A stretch of DNA of 64,000 nt from Candidatus Binatia bacterium (GTDB lineage Bacteria > Desulfobacterota > Binatia > UBA9968 > JAJDTQ01). A program made the position numbers and the translations under genes. Each line of letters starts with the position of its first letter. Positions within the stretch are counted from its first letter, which is position 1. The notes beneath the pieces are model-generated. The model was not told where the DNA came from. It worked only from the letters and a program-made list of their open reading frames with translations, and made no database searches. This document shows positions 25,375-34,263 of this stretch, in pieces. The stretch is taken from assembly GCA_951813575.1 (NCBI GenBank), contig OX638375.1, positions 1,341,001 to 1,405,000 on the forward strand, read 5' to 3'.

Positions 25375-26577
25375 CTAGCGCGGCGCTTCCAGCCGCGCCT
25401 CCAGGAAAGCGGGCCGGGCCGCGTCCCGGACGCGCGGGGGCCGCGCGCCGCCCGCGTCGAGGAGCGCCCGCAGGAAGGCGTCCTGGCGCTCCCGGGCGGC
25501 CCGCAGGGGAATGCCCCGGATCATGACGGCGAAGAGCGTCCGCCCGAACTTCCGGGTGTACGCGACCCCGGCCAGGGTCGATATCCGGAGCACGCGCACC
25601 GTCCCCGACTTGCCGGCCACGGCCCCGCGGTAGGGAGAATCCGCGAGCCGGTCCTCCAGGGTGCCCGGGGCCAGGCCGGTCACCGGCAACACGTCCGGGA
25701 ACAACAGACCGCGGGCCGCGAGGGCCCTGCCCAGCGCCTGGAACATGGCCACCGTGGCGCGCGGGGTCAGTTGGTTCGTCCTGCCGTCGCCCGCCGCGTT
25801 GTCGATGACCATCGCGGCCCGGGGCACGCCTCGAACGCTTTCCCGGAGGATGCGCTCGACGGTTTCCGGCCCGCCGATGCGGTACGAGAATTCATGGAAG
25901 TTGTCGTTGGAGTGGCTGTTGAAATCCTTGAGGTGCCGCAGCAAGGGCGGCGACGCGTGCACCACGAGGGCGCGCACCCGGCGCTGTTTCCGGGCGACCC
26001 GGCGGCCGAACCCGAGCTTGTAGTCCTCCAGCGGCAGGCGCTTGCCCGGGGACACCGCGGCGGTCACCGCGGACCAGCGCCGGGCGCCCAGGCGACCCGT
26101 CCACGCGCGTTTGAGCCGGTCCCCTGCGGGGTCGGGAGTCCAGTCGAAGTAGAACGGCCCGTCGACCCGGATGGCGCCGTTGACCCGGCGTATCCCCTCT
26201 TTCCGGAGCCGCAACAGGACCAGGAACGCGTTCTCGAACAGGAAATAGGGGTCGCCCTCCGCCCGGACCACGAGGTCTCCCTGAAGGGTCCCATCGGCCA
26301 GGGGGCCGGCGGCGAGGAACGTCGTGCGGAAACGGCGCTCCGGCGGAAGCGTCGAGAGAAAGGCCAGCGTCGTCGCCACCTTGGTGACCGAGGCGGGGTG
26401 GTACGCGCGCCTGGAGTTCAACGCCGCCAGCACCCTGCCGTCCTCCGCGCGCACGAAGACTCCGTGGTCGGCGCCCACCCGGGTCCGCGCCAGCGATTGC
26501 AACGGCAACTCGGCCGCGGACGCCGGCGCGGCAATGAGGTGGACAGCAAGCAATACCAGGCCAAGTGGTTTGTACAT
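25375..26577 (-). CDS. D-alanyl-D-alanine carboxypeptidase/endopeptidase, PBP4 (S13)-like
   Basis: 400 residues with a signal peptide (LGLVLLAVHLIAAPASA). Penicillin-binding motifs: SVTK at about 63-66 (SxxK nucleophile) and KSGT at about 323-326 (KTG-type). The SxN position reads SND (about 223-225), so Asn is at the second, not third, position. The insertion domain between SxxK and SxN fits class C PBPs (DacB). Role: trimming or cleaving peptidoglycan peptides in the periplasm. I chose ATG 26577 because it starts the signal peptide; ATG 26595 is possible. The gene is divergent from the glutathionyl-hydroquinone reductase gene. Confidence 0.82.
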   Translation of the reverse strand: MYKPLGLVLLAVHLIAAPASAAELPLQSLARTRVGADHGVFVRAEDGRVLAALNSRRAYHPASVTKVATTLAFLSTLPPERRFRTTFLAAGPLADGTLQGDLVVRAEGDPYFLFENAFLVLLRLRKEGIRRVNGAIRVDGPFYFDWTPDPAGDRLKRAWTGRLGARRWSAVTAAVSPGKRLPLEDYKLGFGRRVARKQRRVRALVVHASPPLLRHLKDFNSHSNDNFHEFSYRIGGPETVERILRESVRGVPRAAMVIDNAAGDGRTNQLTPRATVAMFQALGRALAARGLLFPDVLPVTGLAPGTLEDRLADSPYRGAVAGKSGTVRVLRISTLAGVAYTRKFGRTLFAVMIRGIPLRAARERQDAFLRALLDAGGARPPRVRDAARPAFLEARLEAPR

Positions 26578-26681
26578 CGTTGCCGGAACGAACATGGGAG
26601 ACGGAGGATAACCGTGCTCCGCCAATCTCACAACACTCCGGCCCCTTGCGGCCCCGGACAGGGCGGAGTATTCAAGGACGC

Positions 26682-27659
26682 ATGGGCGTCTTGATCGACG
26701 GCAAGTGGCACGAGGACGGTCAGGTGCAGACGGACTCCCGAGGGAGCTTCGTTCGAGACGACTCCGTCTTCCGCAACTGGATCACCGTGGACGGCGCGCC
26801 GGGAATCACCGGCGAGGGCGGCTTTGGCGCCGAGGCCGGCCGCTACCACCTGTTCGTTTCACCGTCGTGCCCCTGGGCGCACCGGGCCATGATCCTGCGC
26901 AAGCTGAAGAGCCTCGAAGACGTGGTCTCCATGTCCAGCGCAGACCGCCCCAAGACCGCGGGTTGGTCCTATTCCCGGGGCATCGACGACCTGCAGGCGC
27001 GCGGCAACGGCATCTTCCGGCTGTACCAGGTCTACACCGCCGCCAAGCCGGACTACACCGGGAAGGTTACGGTCCCGACCCTGTGGGACCGCCGGCGCCG
27101 CACCATCGTCAACAACGAATCCTCCGAGATCATCCGCATGTTCAACTCCGCCTTCGACGGGCTGACCGACGCGGGGCAGGACTACTATCCGGCCGACCTC
27201 CGCGACGAGATCGACCGCATCAACGACTTCGTCTACGAGCACGTGAACAACGGCGTGTACCGGGCGGGCTTCGCCAAGTCGCAGGAGGCGTACGAAGAGG
27301 CCGTGAAGAAAGTGTTCCACGGCCTCGACACCATGGAGGAGTGGCTGTCCCAACGCCGCTACCTCGCCAGCGACAGCGTCACCGAGGCCGACTGGCGCGC
27401 GTTCCCGACGCTGCTCCGTTTCGACCTGGTCTACCACGGCCACTTCAAGTGCAACCTCCGGCGCATCCAAGACTATCCTCACCTCCGCGGCTACCTCCGG
27501 GAACTCTACCAGTGGCCGGGAGTGCGGGAGACCTGCGACCTCGACAAGATCAAGGCCGGCTACTACGGCAGCCAGTCCAATGTGAATCCCACGGGCATCG
27601 TACCCCTGGGCCCGTCCATGGACCACCTGAACGAACCCCACGGACGGGACGGACGGTAA
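26682..27659 (+). CDS. Glutathionyl-hydroquinone reductase-like (Xi-class glutathione transferase)
   Basis: 325 residues. The catalytic-cysteine motif SPSCPWAHRAMILRKLK (Cys about 63) and the later NNESSEIIRMFNSAFD match the YqjG/ECM4/PcpF family, which reduces glutathionyl-hydroquinones to free hydroquinones in quinone detoxification or chloroaromatic breakdown. Length fits the family (310-330). ATG 26682 is preceded by AAGGA. It is followed 20 nt later by an isochorismatase-family gene on the same strand. Confidence 0.9.
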   Translation: MGVLIDGKWHEDGQVQTDSRGSFVRDDSVFRNWITVDGAPGITGEGGFGAEAGRYHLFVSPSCPWAHRAMILRKLKSLEDVVSMSSADRPKTAGWSYSRGIDDLQARGNGIFRLYQVYTAAKPDYTGKVTVPTLWDRRRRTIVNNESSEIIRMFNSAFDGLTDAGQDYYPADLRDEIDRINDFVYEHVNNGVYRAGFAKSQEAYEEAVKKVFHGLDTMEEWLSQRRYLASDSVTEADWRAFPTLLRFDLVYHGHFKCNLRRIQDYPHLRGYLRELYQWPGVRETCDLDKIKAGYYGSQSNVNPTGIVPLGPSMDHLNEPHGRDGR

Positions 27660-27679
27660 ACGCAACAAGGAGACCGATC

Positions 27680-28399
27680 ATGAGCGAACGCGTATGGGAT
27701 CGCTTTCTCACGGAACAGGACAAGGCCCACGTGGCGATGAAGGCGCCGAGGCCCATCGGCTTCGGCAAGAAGCCCGCCCTGCTCCTCATCGACCTCTACC
27801 GCTGGGTCTTCGGCGACAAGCCCGAATCCGTGCTGGAGGCCACCAAGGAATGGCCCGGGAGCTGCGGCATGGCCGGATGGAACGCCATCCCCCACATCCA
27901 GAAGCTGCTGGCGACGGCGCGCGAGGTGGGCATTCCCGTCATCCACATCTCCGGCCTGCCCGAGGCCGGCGTCGACGAGTGGTCCTTCCGGCGCGACGGG
28001 GGAACCGCCAACCTTTCGGCCGAAGCCCTGGAACGGCGGCGCACCAAGTTCGACATCATCGACGAGGTACAGCCACAGGCGGGAGAAGCGGTGCTGCGCA
28101 AGCTCTCGCCCAGCGCCTTCTGGGGCACGCCCCTGGTGGCGCACCTGAACCAGCACGGCATCGACACCGTCATCGCCTGCGGCGAGAGCACCAGCGGCTG
28201 CGTCCGCGCCAGCGTGGTGGACGGCTGCACCTACCGGTTCCGCATGGTGGTGGCCGAAGAATGCGTGTTCGACCGCCACGAGGCCTGCCACGCCATCAAC
28301 CTGTTCGACATGAACCAGAAGTACGCCGACGTGCTGGCGCTGGACGACATCGTGCAGTACCTGCACGCGTGGCGGGCGGAACGGCCGGCGGAGGCGTAG
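27680..28399 (+). CDS. Isochorismatase-family cysteine hydrolase
   Basis: 239 residues with the full triad: Asp about 38 in LLLIDLYRWVFG, Lys about 141 in LRKLSPSAFWGT and Cys about 174 in GESTSGCVRASVVDG. The family includes isochorismatases, nicotinamidases and N-carbamoylsarcosine amidases. The YRWVFGDKPE insertion resembles the carbamoylsarcosine-amidase branch, but the substrate is not certain. AAGGAGA precedes ATG 27680 and the frame upstream is only a shadow of the preceding gene, with which it probably forms an operon. Confidence 0.88.
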   Translation: MSERVWDRFLTEQDKAHVAMKAPRPIGFGKKPALLLIDLYRWVFGDKPESVLEATKEWPGSCGMAGWNAIPHIQKLLATAREVGIPVIHISGLPEAGVDEWSFRRDGGTANLSAEALERRRTKFDIIDEVQPQAGEAVLRKLSPSAFWGTPLVAHLNQHGIDTVIACGESTSGCVRASVVDGCTYRFRMVVAEECVFDRHEACHAINLFDMNQKYADVLALDDIVQYLHAWRAERPAEA

Positions 28400-28460
28400 T
28401 CCGAATAACCCGCTACCCGGTCCATTCCAAGGCATACAGCCGGCGAGGCCCGAGCCCAGA

Positions 28461-30083
28461 ATGCTTACCCAAGCCATAACGGCGATGGTGCTCGCCTTCG
28501 GGCTTTCCGCCACGCCGGCCATGGCCAACCCGGCAGGGCCGCACCTGGACGGCAACGCCTACGACGCCCTCCGGCCCGCCACGCCCTCACCCACACTTGC
28601 GTTCACCATGGATGTCGATTGCGTGAACCCGGGTGGACAGCAGCCGGTTCTGCACAGCTTCGAATTCGGCATCGAGCCCTGGCGGGGCGGTATGCGGGAA
28701 GCCGATTTGGAGGGCCGATCCCTGGTTACGCTGGGTCCGGATTTCGTCGTTTCGCGCGGACGGTACGGCATCGTCGTTCACGATTTCCGATTCCGGCGAC
28801 TCCTTACGATCGGTACCGACAACCAGCGTTTCTTGAATCATTCGATATATGGACACTTTCTCGTCCGTTGGGGATTCCTGTCCAACAATCTCTACCCCTT
28901 GGGGCTGCTTGCCGAAACGGGCGTACAAGAGAGCGGCGGGGTCCCTCTCTCCGTCTCGCGGTTTCTGGTTGAACACGCCAACGGGATGGCTCACCCCCCG
29001 GCAACGTTTCTAAGAAAACTCCCTGCAGCCGCCCTCAAGACCGACCGACAAGGTGCAACGCTGGTGGCGAACGTGGGAGACACGGAGGTCCTGAAGGCGC
29101 AGTTCAGCGCCATGGAGTTTCCGTCGGCTGTCCATCGGCGATCGTTCACGGCTTGGCTTACCTGGTTCTTCCGGTTCCATCCCAGCTTGGCCCGCGTGTT
29201 TGCGGATGATACGACGCTCCCCTCCAGCCTCCGGTTCATCCGCCCGGATGTGACAACGGCGGTGGGCGAGTCCGAATTCCCTGTCTGTAGCGTCGTACTG
29301 AGTAACGTTTCACGTGCATCGGGTAGACTCGACGTGGTTGCCCCACTTGCATCTACGATCCCGGCATGGCCGCCACTGCTACCAGGAGGTCTGGCCCGGT
29401 TGATGGTCGATGCCGCTCGTCTTCAAGCGCCCAACGGGCCCACAGGCAACAAGGCGTACGTGCAGTACATACGCAAGTCCGCCGCAGAAAAACGCTACCT
29501 CGATGCGGCGTTGTTGAGTTTTCACGCGGCGGCGTCGACCGGTGCATGCACCGCTGCCCGGCGCGATTCTATTCTCTGCGACACGATGGCGGACGCACTT
29601 CGAACAGCCATGAGGGACGGTTCAGTACAGACTCTGAGGAAGGCCCTGTCCCTGGGTGGACAAGGCAAACATGGACAGGCCGCGGAAATATTGGTTTCTT
29701 TGCGGGGCCGGTCGCCGGGCAGACCGGACATCCTGGAGATCATGATCGCCAATGAACTCGTCGAGGCTCGGCGGCACTCGCAACTGAACGAATCGCTAAG
29801 GAAGGAGTTCAACGGCCTTCCGCAAGCCTTCGAAGCGGCGCTGGCCCGGGATCCGTACAGTCCTGCCCGTTATCGTGACATGTCGAACTATCTCGGCGTT
29901 GCCGCCCGCTCCGCCGACCGACGATATTTCGCACCGATATTTCAAAACGCAATACTCGATCTTGGGCGCACATTGCCGGGCGGAACCTTGTCGCCGCTCC
30001 TCCAAAGCGTTACCGCTAGGGACCGGAAGATCGCCAAGGACTTCCCTGAACTTTTTCCAAACGTTACCGGTTCAGCTGAATAG
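28461..30083 (+). CDS. Large secreted protein of unknown function
   Basis: I do not recognise this 540-residue protein. It begins with a signal peptide (AMVLAFGLSATPAMA). There are no further membrane segments. The C-terminal third is Ala/Leu/Arg-rich and helical (LRKALSLGGQGKHGQAAEIL, then VEARRHSQLNESLRKEF and ALARDPYSPARYRDMSNYLG), reminiscent of TPR repeats. Codon use is noticeably less GC-biased than in neighbours, with frequent A/T-ending codons, which suggests separate ancestry. It lies 61 nt after the isochorismatase gene and is convergent with the LLM oxidoreductase gene. Confidence 0.6.
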   Translation: MLTQAITAMVLAFGLSATPAMANPAGPHLDGNAYDALRPATPSPTLAFTMDVDCVNPGGQQPVLHSFEFGIEPWRGGMREADLEGRSLVTLGPDFVVSRGRYGIVVHDFRFRRLLTIGTDNQRFLNHSIYGHFLVRWGFLSNNLYPLGLLAETGVQESGGVPLSVSRFLVEHANGMAHPPATFLRKLPAAALKTDRQGATLVANVGDTEVLKAQFSAMEFPSAVHRRSFTAWLTWFFRFHPSLARVFADDTTLPSSLRFIRPDVTTAVGESEFPVCSVVLSNVSRASGRLDVVAPLASTIPAWPPLLPGGLARLMVDAARLQAPNGPTGNKAYVQYIRKSAAEKRYLDAALLSFHAAASTGACTAARRDSILCDTMADALRTAMRDGSVQTLRKALSLGGQGKHGQAAEILVSLRGRSPGRPDILEIMIANELVEARRHSQLNESLRKEFNGLPQAFEAALARDPYSPARYRDMSNYLGVAARSADRRYFAPIFQNAILDLGRTLPGGTLSPLLQSVTARDRKIAKDFPELFPNVTGSAE

Positions 30084-30094
30084 TTCCTGAGCGA

Positions 30095-31243
30095 CTAGTC
30101 GTTTGCCAGGTTGCTGGGCCGCCCGTTCTCGGGCAGCTTCACGCCGCCCTCCCCGGCCGCCTGACGCAGCCGGTCCCACTCATCCTTGAAACCGAAGGTA
30201 TGGCCGCGGAAATGCGGCACGACGTAGCGGGCGAACAGCTCCAGCGAGCGGCGCAGGTTTTGGCTGCCGGTCCACTCGTGGGTGGTGAGCATCAGGCCGC
30301 CGAAGCCGCCCGTTTCCTGCTGCATGCGTTCGATGTGGCGGATGGCGTCGTCCGGGGTGCCGATGATCCAATCCCGCCGGTCCGCGGCGGAACGGGCCGT
30401 GATTTCCGACGCCGGCTGGTCGGGATAGGACTCGTAGGGCCTCTTGAGGCCGATGGCGAAGAAGTACTGCATGTCCCGGGCGATGCCCGCCTCCACGTCG
30501 GCCCAGGCCTGCTCCCGGGTCTCCGCCAGGTACACGCTCGTGGCGATACGCCAGTTGGCCCGGCTGGCGGTCTTGCCGTACTTGGCGGCGGCGGCCTCCA
30601 CGGTCTTCCACTGCTCGGAGTGGGCCGGGTTCCGCCAGCGGTTCTTGCCCGCGGGGGACAGCAGCATCATGTCGTGCTTGCCCACCATCTCGAGGCTCCC
30701 TGAGGTCCCCGAGGAGGCCACGGCCAGGGGCATGCGCGGCTGCTGATACGAACGGAGCTGCAGCCGCATGCCCTCGAAGCTCCAGAACTCGCCGTGGTGG
30801 TCGATGGGCTCGGGAGACTCCAGCAGCCGCACGATGACCTCCACCGACTCGTTCAGCATGGCATGGAGCTTCTCGTTGGGCAGGCCGAAGAGCTTCTTGT
30901 CGGTGACCAGCGCGCTCGGCCCCACGCCCAGGATGGCCCGCCCGCGGGTCAGATGGTCGAGAAAGGCCATGCGCTCGGCCACGTGGAACGGATGGTGGAA
31001 CGGCGTGTTGATGACCGAGGTGCCCAAGCGGATGCGCTTGGCGTGGGCCGCGGCCTTGGCCAGCGCCAGCTCCGGCGCCGGCATGTTCTCCCAGCCGCCG
31101 GAATGGTGCTCGCCGATGAAGAACTCATCGAAGTCCAGCTCCTCCGCGTAGTGGATGAGCGAGATGTCCCGGTCGAACGCCAGCGCCGGGTTCTCCGACG
31201 GGAGATGGATCGGCATCATGAAAAAGGAGAACTTCATCGTCAT
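30095..31243 (-). CDS. LLM-class flavin-dependent oxidoreductase (luciferase-like)
   Basis: 382 residues. The N-terminal MKFSFFMMPIHLP, AEELDFDEFFIGEHH and LGTSVINTPFHHPFHVAERM are typical of bacterial-luciferase-like monooxygenases that use reduced FMN, and the C-terminal WIIGTPDDAIRHIERMQ also fits. ATG 31243 overlaps the stop of the upstream alpha/beta hydrolase gene (ATGA). A long frame continuing upstream is a shadow. Such enzymes often oxidise or cleave organic substrates with an operon hydrolase; the actual substrate is unknown. Confidence 0.88.
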   Translation of the reverse strand: MTMKFSFFMMPIHLPSENPALAFDRDISLIHYAEELDFDEFFIGEHHSGGWENMPAPELALAKAAAHAKRIRLGTSVINTPFHHPFHVAERMAFLDHLTRGRAILGVGPSALVTDKKLFGLPNEKLHAMLNESVEVIVRLLESPEPIDHHGEFWSFEGMRLQLRSYQQPRMPLAVASSGTSGSLEMVGKHDMMLLSPAGKNRWRNPAHSEQWKTVEAAAAKYGKTASRANWRIATSVYLAETREQAWADVEAGIARDMQYFFAIGLKRPYESYPDQPASEITARSAADRRDWIIGTPDDAIRHIERMQQETGGFGGLMLTTHEWTGSQNLRRSLELFARYVVPHFRGHTFGFKDEWDRLRQAAGEGGVKLPENGRPSNLAND

Positions 31244-32601
31244 ACCTCGAAGTAGCCGCCCGTGATGGCGTCGTTCCACAACTTGATGGCGGCCGGCGCG
31301 ACCCCTTGCGGCAACCCCTCCTCTGCCTTCCAGAAGGCGTGCACGCCGGCGCCGAGGTGTGTCAGATGGGTCCTCGGCGCGGGCCGCATGGCCGCGAACG
31401 CGGGCAAGATCACTTCCCTGTAGACCTCGGGGCTGTGGTCCCGGCTGTCCTTGGTGATGATGAACAGGAACGGCGGCAGCGGCGGGGCGTCCGGCCCGGA
31501 CAACTCCCGCGGATAGCCCAGGTAACGCTCCACAAGCGCATCGGTTTCGTCGCCGTTCATGCCGAGGCGTTGGGCGCTGACCTTGGCGGCCTCGGTCAAC
31601 GACGCGGCAATGTTGTGGGTAATGACGTACTCCGCCTTGAACTGCGGCCGCGCCTTCCCCCGGTCCCAGTTGTCGAGGATCTCTTCCATCAGCATGGGCA
31701 GTTGCATCAACGCCGCGGGCCCCTGCTGTCCCAGGGCCTCGGGGCCGGCGTAGCGCGCCAGATCGCGCCAAGTGCGGATGTACAGCTCGTTGAAAGGGTC
31801 GCTCCGGGCGGCATCGTCGGTGCTGACACGCTCGAAGCCGGAAATCTTGCCCATGGAGCCGCTCCAGTTGTCCCGCATGGCGCCCACATGGCCGAACGGC
31901 GTGTGCTCGGTGGCCACCACCCCGGCGAAGTTGGACACGCGCTGGGACAGCATGGAGACGAAGGGTCCTCCGGTGGAATGACCTTCGCCGTAGATGGAGA
32001 ACGTCCCCTCCGGCAGGTGCCGGCGCATGGCCTCCTTCATGCCCTCTTCGAAGGCCACCGGCCATGCCGCCATGCGGTGGTAGAAGTTGGTGCCGGGCTT
32101 GGCCTTGGCAACCGTCCGGGTGCCATAGCGCGGCCGCATGGAGACGTCCCGGGCCACCTCGTATTCATCACGCGCGATCAACTCCCCTTGTTTCCAGACG
32201 GGCGTCCGGACGCTGCCGTCGGCGTGGATGGTGTCGTCGGGCCAGTCCCGGCCTGCCTCGGGAAAATAGAAGCGGCCGGGGAACGTCCCGCTCAGGACCT
32301 TGAAGCCGAACTTGCCGGCGGCCAGCGTGGCGACCCGGTCCATGGTCTTGTAGTCGCCCGAGCCGCCGTGGAGCAGGAAGATCCCCACCTTCCGGCCGTC
32401 GGCGCCGCAAGGGATGCTAGCTTCGTCCCGGGGCTGGTAGACCGCCATGCCGAGGTCCCATTCCATGCCCAGGGCCTCGATCCGGACGATGTCTTCCTCG
32501 ACGCTCAACGGGATGTCGGGCATGGCCAGCACCGCGTCGGAGTCGCGGATGATCTGCTCGCGGGAGACCGCGGCCGGCAGTTCGATCTGTGAAACGGTCA
32601 T
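31240..32601 (-). CDS. Alpha/beta hydrolase, large
   Basis: 453 residues, longer than a minimal alpha/beta hydrolase. The oxyanion strand is GIFLLHGGSGDYKTMDR, the nucleophile elbow GEGHSTGGPF and the putative catalytic His LGAGVHAFWKAEEG. The core is preceded by about 70 extra residues and a cap is inserted after the nucleophile. It overlaps the LLM oxidoreductase gene by 4 bp, so they are translationally coupled and likely work on one pathway. Confidence 0.8.
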   Translation of the reverse strand: MTVSQIELPAAVSREQIIRDSDAVLAMPDIPLSVEEDIVRIEALGMEWDLGMAVYQPRDEASIPCGADGRKVGIFLLHGGSGDYKTMDRVATLAAGKFGFKVLSGTFPGRFYFPEAGRDWPDDTIHADGSVRTPVWKQGELIARDEYEVARDVSMRPRYGTRTVAKAKPGTNFYHRMAAWPVAFEEGMKEAMRRHLPEGTFSIYGEGHSTGGPFVSMLSQRVSNFAGVVATEHTPFGHVGAMRDNWSGSMGKISGFERVSTDDAARSDPFNELYIRTWRDLARYAGPEALGQQGPAALMQLPMLMEEILDNWDRGKARPQFKAEYVITHNIAASLTEAAKVSAQRLGMNGDETDALVERYLGYPRELSGPDAPPLPPFLFIITKDSRDHSPEVYREVILPAFAAMRPAPRTHLTHLGAGVHAFWKAEEGLPQGVAPAAIKLWNDAITGGYFEV

Positions 32602-32699
32602 GGGGCTCCTCCCGCAGTCTCTCTACTACAGACGGCCACCGCCTGCCACAGGGCTCCCGGGGGGTTGTCCCCGAGCTTCAGTTCGAGGACACTGGCGTC

Positions 32700-34199
32700 A
32701 TGTTCCGCTTCTCCCCCAATCCCAACAGCGCCCACCGGATCCGCTGGACCGACTGGGACCCGGCCGCCTTCGACCGCGCCCGCGCCGAGGGCAAACCCGT
32801 GATGCTCTTTCTGGGCGCCTTCTGGTGCGGCATCTGCCAGCGCATGGACGAAACCACCCTGTCCGACACCGAGATCATCGCGCTGCTGAACGCCTACTTC
32901 GTCCCGGTGCGGGTGGAGGACGCCCAGCGCCCGGACATCGACGTGCGCTACAACCGCAACGGCTGGCCCACCATCGTGTTCCTGAGCGCGGAGGGCGACT
33001 ACCTGGCGAGCGTAAACTACCTCTCGCCCCGGGACTTCAGCGACGTGCTCGTGCGGGTCCACGTCGGCTATCAGGAGCGCGAGTCTTCCGCCGCGCCGGA
33101 TCCGCCGGCACCGGCCCCGCCGGCCGCCGACCCGCAGTTGCGACCCGAGGCGGCAAACGAGATCGCCGGAATCGTCTGGGACCTGGCCGATCCCGTGCAC
33201 GGCGGCTACGAATCCGAACGCAAGTTTCCCCACTGCGGGGCCAACGAGCTGCTGTTGCGGCATCATGCGGCCACAGGCGACGCGCGTTACCTGAACCACG
33301 TGCGGCTGACCCTCTACAACATGCACCTGAGCAAGACCCATGACCCCGAGGGCGGCTTCTTCCGCTACTCGTCGAAGCCCGACTGGAGCGAGCCCCACCA
33401 CGAGAAACTGCTGTCCGACCATGCCGGCCTGCTGGACAACGCCCTGCACGTGTTCGAGCTCACCGGCGAAGCCTTCTTCCGGGAGCTGGCGGAGGAACTC
33501 CTGGACTACCTGGACCGGGGCTTTCGCGATGCCGTCGAGCCGTACTTCCACGGCTGCCGCGACTACATCCGCGTCACGCCCGGCCGGGACACCCCTCCGG
33601 GGTCCCTGCTCCACGGGAACCGGGGCATGTTCTCCATCACCGATCCCTGGCTATACACCGACGCCAATGCCCGCGCCGTTTCCGCCTACCTGCGAGCCGC
33701 CCGGACCCTGGGACGGAAGGACTGCGAAGAACGCGCCCTGGAGACGCTGCGATTCCTGCTGGAGCGTTGCTGGGACGACTCCCGCGGCATGGCTCACTAC
33801 TTCGACGACGGGCCCCGGTTGCGGGGACTCCTCACCGACCAGGTCCTCATGGGAAGAGCCCTGGCAGAGGGTTTCGAAGCCACCGGCGACCGGGTCTTTC
33901 TCGACCGCGCCGAAGCGCTGGCGGAATTCATCCGGACCCGTATGAGAAATTCGGCAGGGGGCTTCTTCGACATCGCGGAGAAGGGGCCCGCGTTTCTCCA
34001 GTATCCCCTGACCCTGGTTGACGGAAACGGCGCCGCGGCGCGCTTCTTCCTGAAGCTCCACGATCTGACGGCGAAGCCGAATTTCCTCGACGCAGCGCTG
34101 TGGGCGCTCAAGTGCTATCACGGAGACTTCACCGACCACGGGGTCCACGCGGCGGAGTATGCCACGGCGCTGGCCGCCTACGCCGAGGGGGCGGTATGA
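32700..34199 (+). CDS. Thioredoxin-fold protein with glycosidase-like barrel (YyaL/DUF255-related, shortened)
   Basis: 499 residues. The N-terminal thioredoxin-like domain has the active site FWCGICQRM (CxxC about residue 42) and RYNRNGWPTIVFLS, the cis-Pro loop. The rest is an alpha/alpha barrel-like part: FPHCGANELLLRHHAATGD, LLSDHAGLLDNALHVFELTG, LHGNRGMFSITDPWLYTD. This matches the YyaL/SSP411 class, normally about 650-700 residues, so this is a short version. ATG 32700 starts just before the thioredoxin domain; GAGGA lies about 12 nt upstream. It precedes the reductase component-B pair on the same strand. Confidence 0.75.
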   Translation: MFRFSPNPNSAHRIRWTDWDPAAFDRARAEGKPVMLFLGAFWCGICQRMDETTLSDTEIIALLNAYFVPVRVEDAQRPDIDVRYNRNGWPTIVFLSAEGDYLASVNYLSPRDFSDVLVRVHVGYQERESSAAPDPPAPAPPAADPQLRPEAANEIAGIVWDLADPVHGGYESERKFPHCGANELLLRHHAATGDARYLNHVRLTLYNMHLSKTHDPEGGFFRYSSKPDWSEPHHEKLLSDHAGLLDNALHVFELTGEAFFRELAEELLDYLDRGFRDAVEPYFHGCRDYIRVTPGRDTPPGSLLHGNRGMFSITDPWLYTDANARAVSAYLRAARTLGRKDCEERALETLRFLLERCWDDSRGMAHYFDDGPRLRGLLTDQVLMGRALAEGFEATGDRVFLDRAEALAEFIRTRMRNSAGGFFDIAEKGPAFLQYPLTLVDGNGAAARFFLKLHDLTAKPNFLDAALWALKCYHGDFTDHGVHAAEYATALAAYAEGAV

Positions 34200-34263
34200 C
34201 GTTTTGCCATTGCCATGGGAATGTGAAATCATGTGGCCGACTCGGCGAGATTGAGGTGAACCC

